55,000 nt of DNA from Neocallimastix lanati (nom. inval.) (Eukaryota > Neocallimastigomycota > Neocallimastigomycetes > Neocallimastigales > Neocallimastigaceae): NCBI GenBank assembly GCA_016946835.1, contig JACVTC010000070.1, forward strand, positions 667,501-722,500, given 5' to 3'. The notes under the pieces were generated by a model, which saw only the letters and a list, made by a program, of their open reading frames with translations, searched no databases and was not told where the DNA came from. The translations under genes and the position numbers were made by a program. Positions within the stretch are counted from its first letter, which is position 1; each line of letters opens with the position of its first letter. Positions 21,594 through 33,543 of the stretch are shown here, piece by piece.

Positions 21594-24536
21594 ATGTCTG
21601 AAAGTAACAATTGGGGAGTCGGTACTAAGTGCATTCAAGAAGGTTACAGACCAGGAATCGGAGAAGCAAGAGTACTTCCAATTATTCAATCCACTACTTA
21701 CAAATATGAAGATATAGATCAAGTTGCTCGTCTTTTCTCACTTCAAGAATCTGGTAATAAGTATGGAAGAACTGGTAATCCAACAGCTAATGCTTTTGAA
21801 GCTAAAGTTGCTGCTCTTGAAGGTGGTGTTGGTGCTTTATCTACTGCATCAGGTCAATCTGCTATATTTTTAGCTATTTCTAATATTGTTCAAGCTGGTG
21901 ATCATGTTGTTGCTTCTAATGCTGTTTACGGAGGAACTTACACTTTATTAAGTGTCAGACTTAAGAAACTTGGTGTTGAAACTACCTTTGTAAATCCAGA
22001 AGATCCAATTGATGAATTAAGAAAGGTTTTCAAACCAAACACTAAAGTTATCATCGGTGAAACTATTGGTAATCCAGCTCTCGGTATTCTTGATTTCGAT
22101 AAATTTGCAACTCTTGCTAAGGAATTTGATGTTCCTTTCATTGTAGATAATACTCTCGCTACTCCATTTATCTGTAAACCATTGAAGCATGGTGCTAATG
22201 TTGTTATTAATTCGGCTACTAAATATATGGATGGACATGCTGTTGCTCTTGGTGGTGTAATTGTTGATGGTGGTTCCTATAATTGGGCTAATGGAAAGTT
22301 CCCAGACTTTACTGAACCAGATGAACAATACGCTAACACTTCTTACACTGGAAAATTCGGTAAAAAGGCTTATATTACTAAGGCAAGAGCTCAATACATT
22401 AGAGATTTTGGACCTACTATTGCTCCAATTCATGCCTTCCTCATTAATCTTGGTCTTGAAACTTTACATCTTAGAATGCCAAGACATAGTGAAAATGCCT
22501 ATAAGCTTGCAAAATTCCTTAAGAGTAACAAAAGGGTTAATTGGGTTAATTACCCAGGTCTTGAAGATAATGTAAATTATCCAAGAATTTCAAAGTATTT
22601 TGATTATCATGGTGCCAGTGGTGTCCTTACTTTCGGTTTAAAGGGTGGTAATGAAGCTATTAAAAAGTTCGCTGCCGCTCTTAAGGTTGCTGCTCTTGTC
22701 GTCCATGTTGGTGATGCCAGAACTAGTATTCTTCATCCAGCTACTAGTACTCATTCACAAATGAGTCCTGAACAAAGACATGAAGCTGGTATTCCAGATG
22801 ATATGATTCGTGTTTCCGTTGGTATCGAAGATTCTGAAGATATCATCGCTGACTTTGATCAAGCTATTCAAAAAGCTTTTGAAGGAGTGGAAGAAAAAGA
22901 AAAAGAAGAAGAACAAGAACAAGAACATGCTGATCTAATTACTGTTAATACTTCAAAATATTTTGATCTCAAATCCGCTCCAGTTCATGTTAAGGAAAAA
23001 TTAGGTATTGCTGTCGTCGATAATGCCTATCTTCCACAAACTAAGGATGAAAATATTTCAGAAGATTGGCTTGCCTTCGTCTCCGTTCCTACCTTCAAGA
23101 AAATTGAGAGTGAAAGACCAGGAGAAATAAAATCTTTCTTATCCGTTGGTACTGGTTCTGGACTTGATGTTCTTGCTGGTGCTGAAGTCTTTGGTGCTAA
23201 GAGACTTGCCTTCACTGATCTTCAAGAAAAGGTCGTTAAGGCTGCTGCTAAGAATGTCGAAAGGAATCTTTTAAAACCAGATGAAGTTGAAGTTAACGGC
23301 TATACCGGAGATCTTTTTGCTCCACTTAGAAATAAGGAAGATCCAGCTAGTCAACCACGTTTTGATGTTATCTATGAAAATCTTCCAAATGTTCCACTTG
23401 CTGAAGATAAGGAAGTTGAAGATAGTCGTAACAGTGGTCATTACCTTGAAAAACGTAAGGAAAGAATTCCAAAGGAAGTTCATGCTGCTATGCTTGATCT
23501 TCACTTCCTTGCCTTACAACAAGCTAGTGAATTCCTTGAAGAAAAGGGGGTTGTCTTATCTCTTATTGGTGGACGTGTCCCTCTTGATACCATCGTTAAT
23601 TTAGGAACACAAGCTGGTGTTAACTCTGAAATTATCAAATATAAATGGAAAGTCCAATCCGAACCGGAAGATGTCATTGGTGGTTACGCCAAACAAGAAG
23701 AAGAAGGTTATGGTCCATTCATCTTTTACAGATCAGCTGATCTTAAGAAGGCCTTTGAAGGAGTAAGCTTTGAAGAATCCGGAGAAAAAGCTCATGATAT
23801 TGAAAAGTCGATTGAAGATAAGAGATTAACCGCTACCGAAGCCTTTAAGCTTTGGAAATCTGGTGAAAGCATTGGTCATACGGTTGTCGTATTAAAATCA
23901 AGTGCCATCCCTTCAGAGAAAAATGATGTCGTAGAAGTTTTAGAAGAAACCGGGAGGCACTTCAGAGAAATTGTCCAAAAAAACAAAAACCAAAGCCAAG
24001 GACAAAACCAATCCATCGAAGTCGAAAAAGTTCTTTTGTACGGGTTGCCTTCCATTCCCAAGACGTTAAGTAAATCTGATTCTCCACTTTTAAAATTTAA
24101 AGAAGATGCCATCGCTCATGGAACTAAAGAAAATGAAAAACTTATCCAAGCTCTTGTTAAAATTTATGACCAATTACCATGGGAATATAACTATAAGACA
24201 AGGGAAGATCTACCAGGTGCTGAAGAAATGATTGGTTGGGCAGAATTAGTAGGACCAAATGCTCCTTATATTTCTAATGATTATGGTCTTGGTTTCTTAG
24301 TGATAGGACCAAATACTAAATATCCAGCACATTATCATCCTGCCATAGAAACCTATATAGTATTAAGTGGAACGGCATTATGGACGCTTGATGGTAAAAC
24401 CACTCGTAAACAACCAGGAGAGGTAATTCTTCATCCTTCTGGACATGTACATTCCATGCAAACCGAAGACGAAACTCTTTTAGCAATATATCTATGGACT
24501 GGAGATGATATTTTAACCTCTTCAGTTTATGTATAA
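21594..24536 (+). CDS. Fused sulfur enzyme: OAH sulfhydrylase-like, methyltransferase, DMSP-lyase-like cupin
   Basis: One intronless 980-residue frame with three domains. (1) Residues 1-430 form a full-length Cys/Met-metabolism PLP enzyme of the fungal Met17/O-acetylhomoserine sulfhydrylase type: YGRTGNPT (57-64), SGQSA (86-90), YGGTY (112-116), D185 in DNTLATP, the Schiff-base lysine K210 in SATKYMDGH, and R406 in IRVSVG. (2) A Glu/Gln/Lys linker (430-445) leads to a class I SAM methyltransferase: FLSVGTGSG (515-523), acidic D542, and DVIYENLP (591-598) where HemK-type enzymes have NPPY. Its later part (LIGGRVP 657-663; TATEAFKLWKSGESIGH 746-762) resembles plant methionine S-methyltransferase by memory. 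(3) Residues about 860-980 form a cupin like DddL-type DMSP lyases: H913, H915, E919, Y921 in HYHPAIETY, then HPSGHVH with H953, then YLWTGD. All key residues of all three parts are present. A cytosolic role in methionine/dimethylsulfonium chemistry is inference; the PLP part could simply make methionine or homocysteine. The ATG follows an A-rich leader and the usual Met17 N-terminus follows it. Confidence 0.88.
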   Translation: MSESNNWGVGTKCIQEGYRPGIGEARVLPIIQSTTYKYEDIDQVARLFSLQESGNKYGRTGNPTANAFEAKVAALEGGVGALSTASGQSAIFLAISNIVQAGDHVVASNAVYGGTYTLLSVRLKKLGVETTFVNPEDPIDELRKVFKPNTKVIIGETIGNPALGILDFDKFATLAKEFDVPFIVDNTLATPFICKPLKHGANVVINSATKYMDGHAVALGGVIVDGGSYNWANGKFPDFTEPDEQYANTSYTGKFGKKAYITKARAQYIRDFGPTIAPIHAFLINLGLETLHLRMPRHSENAYKLAKFLKSNKRVNWVNYPGLEDNVNYPRISKYFDYHGASGVLTFGLKGGNEAIKKFAAALKVAALVVHVGDARTSILHPATSTHSQMSPEQRHEAGIPDDMIRVSVGIEDSEDIIADFDQAIQKAFEGVEEKEKEEEQEQEHADLITVNTSKYFDLKSAPVHVKEKLGIAVVDNAYLPQTKDENISEDWLAFVSVPTFKKIESERPGEIKSFLSVGTGSGLDVLAGAEVFGAKRLAFTDLQEKVVKAAAKNVERNLLKPDEVEVNGYTGDLFAPLRNKEDPASQPRFDVIYENLPNVPLAEDKEVEDSRNSGHYLEKRKERIPKEVHAAMLDLHFLALQQASEFLEEKGVVLSLIGGRVPLDTIVNLGTQAGVNSEIIKYKWKVQSEPEDVIGGYAKQEEEGYGPFIFYRSADLKKAFEGVSFEESGEKAHDIEKSIEDKRLTATEAFKLWKSGESIGHTVVVLKSSAIPSEKNDVVEVLEETGRHFREIVQKNKNQSQGQNQSIEVEKVLLYGLPSIPKTLSKSDSPLLKFKEDAIAHGTKENEKLIQALVKIYDQLPWEYNYKTREDLPGAEEMIGWAELVGPNAPYISNDYGLGFLVIGPNTKYPAHYHPAIETYIVLSGTALWTLDGKTTRKQPGEVILHPSGHVHSMQTEDETLLAIYLWTGDDILTSSVYV

Positions 24537-24696
24537 GAAATTCATCCCTTTTTATTTATAATAATTTAAGTTAATAAACAAATAAACAAATAATAATAAT
24601 TCTATCAAATATATATTTAAAAAATCATTCATAAATAAATCCTATTTTACCTAGTTAGTAAATTTTTAATTACTTAATTTTTTTTTATTTTAACTT

Positions 24697-24727
<31 letters not shown>

Positions 24728-25018
24728 CATTAGTATTATCTCATAATATAGACAATAAATACTATATATGAAAAGAAAAGAATTGAAAAAAGAAAAAAAA
24801 AAATTAATTAATTGTTTAATATTAAAATAAGTATAGAAAAACAAAACAAAAAAACAAAAAAACAAAAAAAATAATTTTTTTTATCTAATTTAGTAGTTTT
24901 TCAAAAATGAACAAATAAATTTAAAAAAAAATCTAAATTATATCTAAATTTAATTATTTTCATAAAATAATAATAATAAAAAATAAAATTTTTAAATATT
25001 TAATAACTTTATTTAAAA

Positions 25019-25049
<31 letters not shown>

Positions 25050-27040
25050 CAAAATTAATAATAAAAAAGAATAAATAAATAAAAAAAAATATATATATAT
25101 ATATAAATATAAAAACTTTTTCTTTTTCCGTCTTATGATCTAAAGATATTGTTAAACTTTCTTGTTATTTTGAAAAAAAAAATAATAGATGTGAATTTTA
25201 TTTTATTGTTTAAATTTTTATTTATTAATTTATTTATACAAGGTTATATCTATTTTTTTATAATTACTAGTAATTTTTGATTTAGTTAATAAAGATATTT
25301 AAATTTATAATTATTATTTTAATTAACATTAATGAATATTATAAAGATAGTAATAACAATATATATATATATTTTTTTTAAATTTATATATAATAATTAT
25401 CAAACATAAAATACCATTATTATTTTAAATATGTCCCATTATTTTTTTAAATCCCCCATAACTGAGAAAATGCCTTTCTATTCTTAATTTAAAAAAGTTT
25501 GGTTCATTAAATAAACTTTTTGTAAAAGAATAACTACCTTACTAATTCAAAAACAAAAATTAAATATTTAAACATCATGTTTTTAATAACCAAAATGTTG
25601 AAAAATATATATAAATAATAATAATAAGATAGAATTGAAAAGTATTAAAGAAAGTTATCAATTACTATATTAATAATAGAGAAATAAATAATTAAGAATA
25701 GATTTTACAATAATAAGATTGACATCATGTTCACTTAATATTTTATATTTATTTAATAAATAAAATAATTTATGAGAGTTTTAAGGTCTTTTTTTTTTTT
25801 AAAAAAAAGATAACATTTTTAATTAATATATTTTTTTAATGCTAATATAGATATTTTTATTTTGTGAAATATGTTTATATAGGATGTTTATTATAAAATA
25901 TTTTAAATTATAAATTAAATATAAATAATATATATATATATAAATATAAATTTATAGGTAATGAATTTTAAAGTATTGTTTTATACAAATGAGCCATTAG
26001 AAAACAAGAAAATTGACAATAAATGAAGAATTAAAAATTTGAATCAGGTAACTTTAAAATAAGGATATTAAATAATTAATATTCTTACTTTAAAGAGTTT
26101 AAAAAAAAAAAAGAAAAAAGTTTGAAATAAAAATAAGATATTTTAAAGTTATTTTTCCATCTTCATATTTATTAAAGTAGATATATATTTTTAAATTATT
26201 ATTTATGTTTAATGTTCATGTACAATAATTTATGTTGATGGATAATCAATTAAAAATTATCAAAAATTCAAAGAAAATAGGAAAAAATATTATATCAACT
26301 TTTTTTTTTTTTTTTTTTTTCTTTGATTCATATTTATATAAATATTATCCAACTTCACAAAATAGAAAACTAAATATTATATTAAAAAATTTCCTAATTT
26401 CCCTAATTTGATATATGATATATATTTATTTTTTTTTTTTAATTTATTTTAATTAATTTTATTACTAAAATAATATTTATAAAAATTTTATTAAAATTAA
26501 TCTTATTTATTATGTTAATAAATAATTATTTATAAATTGTTATGGTAGAAATCAATTTTTCTTTGGTGTAATATTTTAATAAAAAACATTATTTAAAACT
26601 TATTTTTATTTTTATTTAATATTTAATATTTAATATTTAATATTTATTGCATATAATTATTTATTAGTATTTATTATTTATTATTTATTTATTTTACTTA
26701 ATGGTTCAATTGAATTTTAATAGTTTTTAAAAGTGAAAAAGAAATATCCTTTATAAATATATATATTCCTTTGTTTATTTTATAAATATTTAATGTTTTT
26801 TCAAACTTAATTATTAATTTCTTTTACAAATTTAATTATTAATTTCTTTTACAAATAATCTTTTTTATAAATAAAAAAATGTTAATAAATCATTTTCATA
26901 ATTATATGTTAACATGTAATTTCATATTTAGAATTCAAAATAATACCTGCCATAATTATAATTTTTTGTTTTTGTTTTTCTTTACTCTCAAAAATTATTA
27001 CTGAATGGAGTTTATTTATCATTTTATTTAATATTAATTA

Positions 27041-27238
27041 TTACTAATGAATATTGATATCAAAGCATTAATTATTATTAATATTTAAATAACACTAAAT
27101 ATATATATATAAAGATATAACATTGATTAGAAATAAATAATTACTAATGAATATTGATATCAAAGCATTAATTATTATTAATATTTAAATAACACTAAAT
27201 ATATATATATAAAGAATATAACATTGATTGAAAATAAA
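27041..27238. repeat. Two-copy 100-bp tandem duplication
   Basis: TTACTAATGAATATTGATAT at 27041 recurs exactly at 27141. The following 75 bases match apart from an added A and small changes near the end of copy 2. The period is 100 bp. No coding content. Confidence 0.92.
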
Positions 27239-27859
27239 TGAACTAAAAATGGAAAAATCATTATTAAATATATCATATATTGAGAGATTTATATTAATAT
27301 AGAAATGGTATATTATGATATAAAAATGTTTATATTAAATTTATCCAGATGTATCATATGTATCAATAAATATTTATTAAAATAAAACAAAAATATATGT
27401 AATATCTATTTATTACTATTATTAATATATATATTATATATTTCTTATTTCTATTTTTATCTTTATCTTTGTTTTTATTTTTATTTTTATTATTTTTATT
27501 TTTATTTTTATTTTTATTTTTTCTGGAATATTGACATTTAATATGTAAGTTTTTAATCTTTTAAAAATTTCCCAGTTTCCTAATTTGTCCACTTAGCTTT
27601 TGAATAGAAAAAACATATCTAAATATTTAAATAGTAATACTTTATTAAATTCTTTCATATTTTTAATATATAAAACTATTAAAGAATAATATAATTTTTT
27701 TTTTCCTTTTTAAAAATAAACCTTGATAAAACTAAAGTATGATAAATATTGATGTAGTGTAAAAAAGCAAAGTGCTAATAAAAATAAACTGAAATAAAAT
27801 ACATAAGGAAGTAAAAATAAATAAAGTATTAATAAAAATAAAATAATAAAATATTTAAT

Positions 27860-27917
<58 letters not shown>

Positions 27918-29469
27918 GCAACTTTTTAACCAAAATGAAAAAAAAAAAATATAGATAATAAAAATGAATTACTTTTTTATTTTTTTAGTATATTTTATTA
28001 TTGAAATAAATTATTTTTATTTTATTTTAATTTTTTTATTTTTATTTTTTTATTTTTTTATTTTTTTATTTTTCGTTTATTTTAGATTAATATTCATCAA
28101 CAATTAATAATAAATTAAAAAAAAAAAAAAACAATAGACCATATCTTTACAATGTATTTATAATGCTATATATTATATAATATAAATTATAATTATTAAT
28201 AATTTTTATTATTATTATAAATAAAGTTTTATTATTAATAATTATAATAATTAGTATTAATTTTAAATGCATTTTACAATGTTTCTAAAATGTAATTTAA
28301 AGCCATAATTTTTTAATATAAAGTAAATAAATAAATAGATTTAAAAAAAATAAAAAATAAAGCATAATTATTTTATCTTAACATTAAAAAATAGAAAAAC
28401 TAATTACTAATAATTAAAATTTAATACCTTTAAGAAAATATTAAAACTTATTTTATGTTTTACTGATATTTTATAATCAAACAATTTAATTATTTTAAAA
28501 TGCTTTATAATAAATTTTTATAAAATTTAATTAATATATTAAATATAATAATTTTTTTTTTTAAATAATAATATGTTTAAATGTTAATTTAAATAATTTT
28601 TATAGATTTAATTATAAGTTTTAATAATAACTTTTATTTAATATTTTATTAGTTATTTTATTTTATGACTTTTTTGTGAAAATTTTAAATGATTTTTATT
28701 ATTAATTCTAAGGAACTAATTTTTATTATAAAATTTTAATATTTTTATTATAATTATTGTTAACTATAATAATTACTTATCAAATATAAATATTAAATAA
28801 TATTATAATAATAAGATTATTGTAATTTGTAATAAATTATTATTAAATATCTCTAAAATATTTTTGAATATTATTACTATTTATTTACTTATTAATTAAT
28901 TATATATTTACCTATAATTATTATTTTAATACGTCACAATTACAATATAATACGCCATATTGTAAAAATAAATAATCCTGTTAATTTTAAATTTTATAAA
29001 TTAGTTTGAGTAGATCAGTCTTTATGGGAAAAATGACAATCAAAATAAATGAGTTGAGTATTATTAATTAAAGAACTTTAATTAATAGAAAAATTTATTC
29101 CTTGATTCCTTGATATTTAAATAAAAAATAAAAAAAAAAAATAAATTAAATATGTAAAGATATTAAAAAAAAAAAAATTTTTTTATTTATATTAAACTAT
29201 TTATTATAAGAATAATTTTTGACCTATGATAATTATACTTTTTTATTATTTTTTTAATTTTTATTATTTTTAACTTTTTTATTATTTTTTAATTTTTTTT
29301 ATTTTTTAAATTTAATTTAAAAAAAAAAAAAAAAAAAAATAAATATAGTTTTGTAATTAACATAAAAATTAAATTTTTTTGTATTAAATAATAATTAATA
29401 CCCAAAATTTAAATTATTATCATGATTATATTAAAAAATAAAATTTCCTTTTATAGATATATATCATAA

Positions 29470-29590
29470 TTAATATTAGTATTAAGGAAGAAATTTATAA
29501 ATAATTATACTTAAATAAAAAAGAAAAAACTAAAACAAAATAATAAAGTATATTTATTTATAAATTTCTTCCTTAATATTAATAATATAT
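29470..29590. repeat. Foldback with roughly 40-bp arms
   Basis: Arm 29470-29512 (core TTAAGGAAGAAATTTATAAAT) is the near-perfect complement of 29546-29590 (core ATTTATAAATTTCTTCCTTAA), with a loop of about 33 nt. It could be a tiny MITE or a structured transcript. No target duplication was identified. Confidence 0.75.
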
Positions 29591-29869
29591 ATAAGTTATT
29601 TAATATAAGTTTATACTTTTTAAAAAATAATATATAAATTATTATTATTTGCAAAGGTAACTTTTTAGTTTTATTTTTATATTTAATTTTATTATTATAT
29701 TATTATAGAAATACTTTCATTGAAAATAATTCAAGGAGTAATGAAATATTATTATTAAACCCTAGAAAAAGATCTTGATTCATTATGGCAATAAAAAAAT
29801 AAATAAATAAAAAATAATGTAATTACACATATAAGGAATAATCTAAAAGACATTATTAAAACAACAACT

Positions 29870-30214
29870 TAATCCAATAAACAACAAATCCCTTCATATA
29901 ATTGCTTATAGTCATAGTTTGTAATATTCCCTTAGTAACACTATAATCTAATAAACAATAAACCTTTTCATATTATTTAAAGTTTTTTATAATCCAATAA
30001 ACAACAAATTCATTCATATAATTGTTGAAAGTCATAATTTATAATATTTAATTAGTAACAGTATAATCCAGTAAATAACAAATTCTTTCATATAATTGTT
30101 TAAAGTCATAATTTGTAATATTTTTAATATTTCTTTAGTAACACTATAATCCAATAAACAACAAATTTTTTCATATAACTCTTAAAACAGTCAAACTTAA
30201 AATTGTTTGTAATA
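29870..30214. repeat. Five-unit divergent minisatellite
   Basis: Unit starts at 29870, 29944, 29990, 30064 and 30147, each TAATCYARTAAAYAA. Full units are about 74-83 bp and continue CTTTCATATAATTG, AAAGTCATAATTTGTAATAT and TTAGTAACACTA. The second unit is cut to 46 bp. It lies about 800 bp upstream of the GH43 gene; no coding content. Confidence 0.88.
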
Positions 30215-30988
30215 ATTAAGTATTAATAAAATAATTTTAATATATTTATTTTACCCTAGTTTTTAATTAATTTTAACTAATTTTAATTAATTTTATTTAT
30301 TTCTATTTAATTTTATTTTATAATTATTTTAAATAGTCAATATATTAAATATTTGAACAATAATTTTTTTTTTTTTTTTTTTTTAGGTGTATCGACTGGT
30401 TAAAATAAAGACTATTGATATACACTAAGAAAAAGAAAGAAAAGACAAAAAGACTATTTAGTAAACAAATTAAAAATATATATATTTATAATTATACATT
30501 AAAAAAATATATTATAAAATAAAGTTCTATTAAAAAAAAAGAAAAAAAAAGAGAAAAGTATTTTATCTTTTACATTCATATTAATATTTCATAAATTTAT
30601 TAAGAATTAAAATTTATGAATAATTTTATTAAATTAATTTAAAAATATATATATATATATATATAAAATTTTACTACTATTTAAAGAGGAAAAATTTTCT
30701 TTCAAAATGGAATTATTATCTTTTTTTTTTTTAAATACAATAGAAATTAAAAATTATTTTTTTAAATAAAAAAATAAAAAAATAAAAAAAAATAATAAAT
30801 AAAAAATCAAAAAAAAAAAATAATAATAATTATTTCAATATATAAAAAAAAAATTTAATATCAACATACATTAATATTAATAAAAAATATTAATAAAAAA
30901 AAAAAAAAAAAAAAAAGAAATAAAAAAATACAAAATAAATTAAAATAAAAAATAGAAATAAAAAATAAAAATAATAAATAAAATCAAA
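30215..30988. other. 5' flank of the GH43 gene
   Basis: AT-rich spacer with poly-T (30363-30384) and a TA repeat (30646-30664). The 200 bases before the ATG at 30989 are A-rich (runs up to about 20 A), like the leaders of the other genes. No specific promoter element can be named. Confidence 0.5.
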
Positions 30989-32455
30989 ATGTTTTGGTTA
31001 GCTCTTACTCTTCCACTTTTAGTAAAGGCACAAAATCCAATTATTCGTGACCAATTTACGGCTGATCCTACTGCACGTATATTTAATGACAAGGTGTACT
31101 TGTATCCTTCACACGATATTATTCCACCGGAAGGACAACGTCAAGATTGGTTCGCTATGGAGGATTACCATGTGTTCTCCTCCGAAAATCTTACAGAATG
31201 GACAGATCATGGTGTCATTGTTTCACAAAACAATGTTACCTGGGTCAAACCAAATGATTATTCTATGTGGGCACCAGATTGTGTATACAAAAATGGAAAC
31301 TATTATTTCTATTTCCCATCCGTTAGTGCTAAAGCTAATACATTTAATGTTGGTGTAGCCATCTCTGATAGCCCAGAAGGACCATTTGTTCCTGAACCGG
31401 AACCAATCAAAGGTGTTAATGGTATTGATCCATGTGTACTTCAAGCTTCCGATGGTAATGCCTATCTTTTCTATGGTAGAGGTTATTGTGCTAAGCTTAA
31501 TCCAAATATGAAGGAACTCGCCGATGATAATCCAGTAACAACTATTAATATTGGTAATTTCAAGATGAATTTTATTGGTTATGATTTACTTAGAGATCTT
31601 CCAAATAATCAAGCAGAAGGTCCATTTGCCTTTGAATACAATGATAACTTTTATTTAACCTATCCTTATGTTAGAAATGACACTGAAGTTCTTGCCTATG
31701 CCATGAGTAAGAATGTATTGGGTCCATACGAGTATAAGGGAATAATTATGGCTGAACATGAAAACGGATGTTGGACGAACCATCACAGTATCATTAATTA
31801 CAAGGGACAATGGTATTTATTCTATCATCATAATGCTTTCTCTCCAAACGATGATAAGCGTCGTTCGGTTCAAATTGAAAAGTTGTTCTTTAATCCAGAT
31901 GGTACTATTCAAGAAGTAAAAAAAACCATGCGTGGAGTAGGCATTAATCAAGCTACAGAAACCATTGAAATTGACCGTTACAGCAGTGCCAGTTCTGATG
32001 TCACCAACGGACTTATTAAAAAGGAGAATGCCTTCCCAGGTTTACAAGCAACTCTTCCTACCAAGGGTAGTTGGCTTAAATATACTGATGTTGATTTCAG
32101 CAGTATTGAAGATGGTCATATGATTATGAATGTTAAAGCCGATGATGATGTCAAGTTCTGTATTCGTGAAGGTAGTACTAAAGGTAAAGCCATTGCCTGT
32201 ATCACATTATCCTTAAGTTCCTCTTCTGCTGATATGAGAGGCCAATGGGTTAAGGCCTCTGCTGCATTAGAGTATGTTCCAGAGGGTGTTATTGATCTTG
32301 TCATGACCAATGAAGGAGAACATGCCGTTTCTGTTGATTGGGTAACCTTTAAAAACAGTGAAATTTCTGAAATCGAATCTGAAGTTGAAGAAGTATCAGC
32401 TAACGTTGAAGAAGAAGAAGAAGATAATGATTCTGATTCAGAAGATGAAATATAA
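30989..32455 (+). CDS. Secreted GH43 glycosidase (arabinosidase/xylosidase-type)
   Basis: The 488-residue protein starts with a short signal peptide, probably cut after VKA (12-14). Residues about 16-325 form a five-bladed GH43 catalytic domain. The expected triad is visible: general base D26 in TADPTARIF, pKa-tuning D147 in GIDPCVL and general acid E210 in AEGPF. H265/H266 in WTNHHS fits the histidine at the metal site of this clan. GH43 enzymes release arabinose or xylose from hemicellulose by inversion. The region about 335-455 (SWLKYTDVDF, VDWVTF) resembles a CBM6-type beta-sandwich of the kind often attached to GH43. The last 30 residues are almost all acidic plus Ser. No dockerin is present, unlike many gut-fungal hydrolases, so it is probably free or wall-held rather than cellulosomal (inference). 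Intronless, with A-rich leader. Such genes in these fungi are often thought to be bacterial in origin. The exact substrate cannot be read from the sequence. Confidence 0.87.
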   Translation: MFWLALTLPLLVKAQNPIIRDQFTADPTARIFNDKVYLYPSHDIIPPEGQRQDWFAMEDYHVFSSENLTEWTDHGVIVSQNNVTWVKPNDYSMWAPDCVYKNGNYYFYFPSVSAKANTFNVGVAISDSPEGPFVPEPEPIKGVNGIDPCVLQASDGNAYLFYGRGYCAKLNPNMKELADDNPVTTINIGNFKMNFIGYDLLRDLPNNQAEGPFAFEYNDNFYLTYPYVRNDTEVLAYAMSKNVLGPYEYKGIIMAEHENGCWTNHHSIINYKGQWYLFYHHNAFSPNDDKRRSVQIEKLFFNPDGTIQEVKKTMRGVGINQATETIEIDRYSSASSDVTNGLIKKENAFPGLQATLPTKGSWLKYTDVDFSSIEDGHMIMNVKADDDVKFCIREGSTKGKAIACITLSLSSSSADMRGQWVKASAALEYVPEGVIDLVMTNEGEHAVSVDWVTFKNSEISEIESEVEEVSANVEEEEEDNDSDSEDEI

Positions 32456-33079
<624 letters not shown>

Positions 33080-33506
33080 AGTAATGCCTAGGGCTAGGTA
33101 CCCGATAAGGGTTGTCTCCTGAGGAGCGCACTACCAGAAATTGGTGTCTCTGAGGGGTATATTATATTATACAAAAAAAAATATTAATAACAAACTTACC
33201 TATATTTATCTAATCACTCAGCTTATTTTTTAGTTTAAATTTGTAATAATTATTACTCAGCTTATTTTTTTTAGCTATAATTATTTCAAATTTAAACTTC
33301 AAATTCTACAGTATTATTATTTTTTGAATAATCTTACAATTATTGTGTACTATGAACTCAACTCTGTATAATTCAAACATTTTACCGTAGCATCCTCCAT
33401 TACGGATGTGTATTCAACAAATTTTACATGATATTCATTTATAAACTCAAAAAAATTGGTCAGTAAAAAAAAAAAAACTTTTTACAATTGTATCAATAAT
33501 TTATCT

Positions 33507-33543
<37 letters not shown>

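Larger units (their letters stand above)
24537..29869. other. AT-rich spacer with minor repeats
   Basis: No gene is visible. It includes poly-T (24703-24727), poly-A, a (TAA)n tract at 27860-27911 and a tandem duplication at 27041-27238. A patch near 28930-28975 contains TAATACGTCAC and TAATACGCCAT, which recalls the subterminal TAATACGCCAC of the MITE-like element at 13787 but is too short to call. A foldback lies at 29470-29590. Confidence 0.5.

Noticed and set aside
22017-22433. Antisense open frame of 138 codons inside the fused sulfur enzyme
   Set aside because: It lies opposite a fully conserved PLP-enzyme domain and shows no family features.
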